Made by a program: the position numbers and the translations under genes
Shown: one piece after another, positions 61,026-64,000 of the stretch
Numbering within the stretch: position 1 is the first letter of the stretch
Layout of the letters: each line of letters begins with the position of its first letter
The notes under the pieces: model-generated
What the model was told of the DNA's origin: nothing
Databases searched by the model: none
Seen by the model: only the letters and a program-made list of their open reading frames with translations
Assembly (NCBI RefSeq): GCF_019175385.1
Contig: NC_083339.1
Location: 80,000,307-80,064,306, forward strand
Source of the DNA: Lycium barbarum
Lineage: Eukaryota; Streptophyta; Magnoliopsida; Solanales; Solanaceae
Length of the DNA: 64,000 bases
Direction: 5' to 3'

Positions 61026-63514
61026 GATTACACCTTGTAGTTTTGTACGTTGAGATTCGTTAGGTGTTGGTTGTTTTAACTGTGGACACTGGGGTTACCT
61101 ACTAGGATTTATGAGATTATGTGCTCCTATCCTATGGTTATGAGGGTTTAAGTTCATATAGTAAGCTATGGAAAGATTAGAGAACAAGTGAATTAAGGAA
61201 ATTAAGTTGGTTGGAACTTTAGAGAAAAGATGGGGGACAATTTTTCGTCCAAATTGAGGAAGGAATATCTCCTAATATACTAGGAGTTTTGAAGTGAAAC
61301 AAAAACCTAAATTGAACTTCAGGAAGTTTAGGTTCCAACGCAACAAACCGCGCGTCGATCCGACATCGGAATCAAACGTTATGAGCATTTTAAGACGGAC
61401 TGCCAGAGAAGGGAATTAACCCTGCGCGAACGCGCAAAGGAGCACTGAGCAACCCTGCGCGAACGCGCAGAGTAATTTTTAAGTCGGTGTCAATCGACTT
61501 CAACTCACTATATAAGGGTCAAAAACCCTCATTTGTCCCCCAAAATATTCTAGAAAACTCAGAATACATAGAGAGACATATATGTGCCATAAAATTAAGG
61601 AATTTGAGTGATTTCAAGTGGCGGAGTACTAATTGAGGCTCGGGTAACATATGTTTGTGATTATAGTATCGTTTTGCGGTGGATTTTGGCTTTGATTCAA
61701 AGTAGATACTGAAGATATTGTTGTTTTATTAAGAACAAGGTATGAATATCTCATTATTAGTATTTATTTAGGTTTATTTACAAATATAGAGTTATTAAAT
61801 CATCGTGTAGAGAATTAGTTGGTTGAGAAATTGGATAAACATCGTGTGGATGTTTTATGGATTATATTGGTATTGATGATGATGTTGTTGATGTCAGTAC
61901 TGTTATTGTTGTTGTTGGTTGTTGGTATTGTGATTTCGGGCTAGGGATATAAACTGGGGGGATGCTGCCCGAATTTCGACAGATTCTAAAAGGATTTAAT
62001 TTGGAAGCTTAAGACAAGTATGTGATAATGAGCCTAACAATAATATGGATGGCTTTATATGTAGATTACAAGACTACGAACGATCTTAAGCATATTTCAA
62101 GAGAGGAGATAGGTTGGAAAATTGAAAAGTAAGCTTCCAAGCATGTTAAGGCTAAACCCTTCTTTCTTAAGGCATGATTCCTTTGTTGTGAACCTATATA
62201 TGATATCTTCAATAACCCTGTTTCTAAAGATACCAAAGCTTATAGTTCCTGATGTTCTTATGATACCATTGAGCTTGTTTCATGATAATAAATGTTATTC
62301 ATTGATGTTGATCTCATCTTATAATTTTGTTCTTTCAAGGTGAGATATGCTCATGATGATAGTTCCATAACATAAATCGGAGATTACCGACCTTACGTCA
62401 CTCCGATGAGTTTAGAAATGTATACTTAAGCAATGTTTTGTAGGACATGAATAGAGTGCTAGTAGAGGATCCCTAATGAGGTATGTGATGCTAGAAGAGG
62501 TGCTTATGATGTACCTCGGGATTTGGTTAATGTTTAGTTAAGAAAGAAGACCTGAACTGTGCCTATAGGTCTTATATGATCATGTACGCAATAACGGATA
62601 AGTGATGACCATGAGAAGCGCATAGAGATTACTCAGCGAGGCCAGGTCATGATGTTGATTATATTTTTACCACTGGTCTACGACCAGTTATGCAGATAGG
62701 TATTTACCACCATACTACAGCTGGTTGGGCAGTTATTACCACCGAGCTACGGCCGGTTGGGCAGTTACCACTGATCAGTCGGGTAGTTGCACTCTACCGT
62801 CGGGCGATAATCGGATGGGCAGTTATCACCATGCTACGGCCGGTCGGGCAGTTATCGCTGATCAGTTGGGCAGATAGCACTAGGGTAATATGTAGGTCAG
62901 GATCACAGTATTATGCAGAGATAGAGTTAAGGATATGAGAATGTAGGGGGACATGTGTACTAGATTCTCATTAGCAAGTCGGATGTGCCACGTTGATTCT
63001 TATATTTCTTATTTGCAATATATGCTTGCTATGTTACGTTTCCGCCTTACATACTCGGTACACTATTCGTACTGACGTCCTTTTGCTTGTGGACGCTACG
63101 TTCATGCCCGCAGGTATAGATAGAAGAGACGAGGCCTTGCCACAGTACGCTGCCTCCAGGTATTTGTCTTGTGTGGTGGGCTCCACTTCTTTCTGAAGCA
63201 TTGCCTTGTCTGGCCGTATATGTATCTTTTGTGTGTTACGAGTATGTCGGGGGCCCTGTCCCGACTTGTATACTTCAGTCATGTTCATAGAGGCTTTGCA
63301 GATAATTACTTATACATAGTTTGGTTATGTCTCGTCAGTAATTATATTGGCATTGTGGGCCCATTGTACATATACATATGCATGACATTACATTCATAGT
63401 TAACCTTCTTGGACTTATTTTGCCATTTGAGACATAGAAGACGCAAGTTACTGCTTCTCGGCCCCATTAAGGTGTCGGGTGTCGGTTACTCCTTACCAAG
63501 GTTGGGAAGTGACA
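61026..63514 (+). mobile_element. Solo LTR, Ty3/gypsy type, 2489 bp, TSD AGATG
   Basis: AGATG flanks it at 61021-61025 and 63515-63519, and removing one copy keeps the copia frame. The start GATTACACCTTG is a decayed TGTTACACC, and it ends GGGAAGTGACA. Two copies of the perfect hairpin TGCGCG-AA-CGCGCA (61423-61436, 61456-61469) precede a TATA box CTATATAAGG (61508-61517). CTTACGTCAC lies near 62392, GTACTGACGTCC near 63071, with a tandem array between them. Confidence 0.88.
62670..62880. repeat. Tandem array in solo LTR, about 35-40 bp units
   Basis: Units with GGTTGGGCAGTTATTACCAC, TACGGCCGG and TGATCAGT. It lies between the CTTACGTCAC and GTACTGACGTCC motifs. Confidence 0.75.
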
Positions 63515-63519
63515 AGATG

Positions 63520-63835
63520 CAAGTTGCTGAAAATGCACCTGTCCAAATCCAACCTAATGCATCTCAATCTATACAAACAAGGGTGTCAACAAGAGGCAAG
63601 AGACCACCTGTGTCGATGAAGGATTTTATTTCTCTGAATGTACATCAAGACATACCCTATGCATACCATGAACAATTATGTCAGCTACACCAACTTGTCA
63701 CCTACACATCAAGCTTATGTAGTTGCTACATCAACACTGGTGGAACCAAAGAGTTATTCAGAAGTTGTTAGGGATCCAAATTGGGTTGAGGCAATGCAAC
63801 AAGAAATTCAGGCCCTGGTGAGTAATAACACATCA
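63520..63835 (+). pseudogene. Copia polyprotein, linker and first part of reverse transcriptase
   Basis: Linker with TRVSTRGKRPPVSMKDF, then the RT start PKSYSEVVRDPNWVEAMQQE and IQALVSNNT. The expected continuation (Trp and catalytic core) is absent. The sequence turns into a Lys/Glu/Gln-rich run ending in TGA near 63898. Confidence 0.75.
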
Positions 63836-64000
63836 GAAGTAGTGATGAAAGATGAAGAAGATCAAGAAATCCAAGAAATTCAAGAAACACAAGACTGAAA
63901 TTCAAGAAAAAGAAAAGACCAAGAAGCTCAAATTTGAAGATTATTTCCCATTCTTGTTTCTTGAATCCTTTTCTAAATAGGTTTCTTGTTTCTTGATTTA
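63836..64000. other. Unassigned sequence replacing the copia RT core
   Basis: Purine-rich repeats of CAAGAAAT-like units, then TCTTGTTTCTTGAATC. It does not match the copia 5' LTR. Could be the edge of another insertion. Confidence 0.4.

Larger units (their letters stand above)
55327..63835 (+). mobile_element. Ty1/copia element, incomplete, with two nested solo LTRs
   Basis: 5' LTR 55327-55624, initiator-Met primer site, gag, CCHC, protease, integrase and the first residues of RT, in copia order. Solo gypsy LTRs interrupt it at 58010-60428 and 61026-63514. Homology stops near 63835, early in RT, so the RT core, RNase H and 3' LTR are deleted or lie beyond an insertion outside the window. 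It truncates the host gene fragment at 55012. Confidence 0.88.

Noticed and set aside
61030..61040. Alternative start of the last solo LTR at TGTAGTTTTG (61036)
   Set aside because: The 5-mer before it (CACCT) does not match the right flank, whereas AGATG at 61021-61025 does and restores the copia frame.

Overview
The window reads as plant nuclear heterochromatin, most probably from Solanaceae. The evidence is two SINE types I associate with that family, Ty3/gypsy LTRs ending in GGGTCGTGACA, an L1-type LINE with a C-terminal RNase H, and degraded plant host-gene exons. Nearly everything is nested transposable element. Almost every reading frame is broken, many by TAG, TAA or TGA at conserved Gln or Trp codons, which is the decay expected of old methylated elements.

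Layout. 1-2486 is part of a reverse-oriented LTR. 2487-8586 holds two degraded copies of a first exon resembling Mediator subunit MED27 (3051-3303 and 7851-8112). A 2.9 kb solo LTR with TSD TCTTA (3304-6195) splits off the first copy. After a MITE (8587-8978), a minus-strand L1-type LINE spans 9072-33018 and is framed by a 17-bp target site duplication (TSD). Inside the LINE lie a Tekay-like chromodomain Ty3/gypsy element (11491-25991), which itself carries two solo LTRs (16297-19208 and 22802-25294), and a further solo LTR (28897-31322). 33036-35216 is older sequence with two SINEs' worth of insertions: a TS-type SINE, a Mutator-type MITE with a 10-bp TSD, and a tRNA-derived SINE. 35217-47037 is a complete Tat-lineage Ty3/gypsy element with TSD ATCAG. 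It has gag, a pol with two RNase H domains, and an intron-containing antisense gene.

47382-47547 is a well-preserved internal exon of a MED27-like gene, on the same strand as the two exon-1 copies. The 9-47 kb transposon pile therefore appears to sit inside one MED27 intron. 49013-54430 is a 5.4 kb TIR element with 210-bp ends full of hairpins and a perfect 9-bp TSD. It is a Mutator-like element with no visible transposase that carries a nine-exon plant mobile domain (PMD) gene. 55012-55326 is the 5' piece of another host gene, possibly a RING-CH protein, interrupted by a SINE and cut off by a Ty1/copia element (from 55327). The copia element is broken by two solo LTRs (58010-60428 and 61026-63514) and loses homology early in its reverse transcriptase.

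Two patterns stand out. Six solo LTRs with 5-bp TSDs lie in 64 kb. All of the long gypsy LTRs except the deleted 5' LTR of the Tekay-like element carry a palindrome cassette, and where a TATA box can be recognised (four LTRs) the cassette lies just upstream of it. The palindrome sequence differs from LTR to LTR while the flanking LTR architecture is shared.
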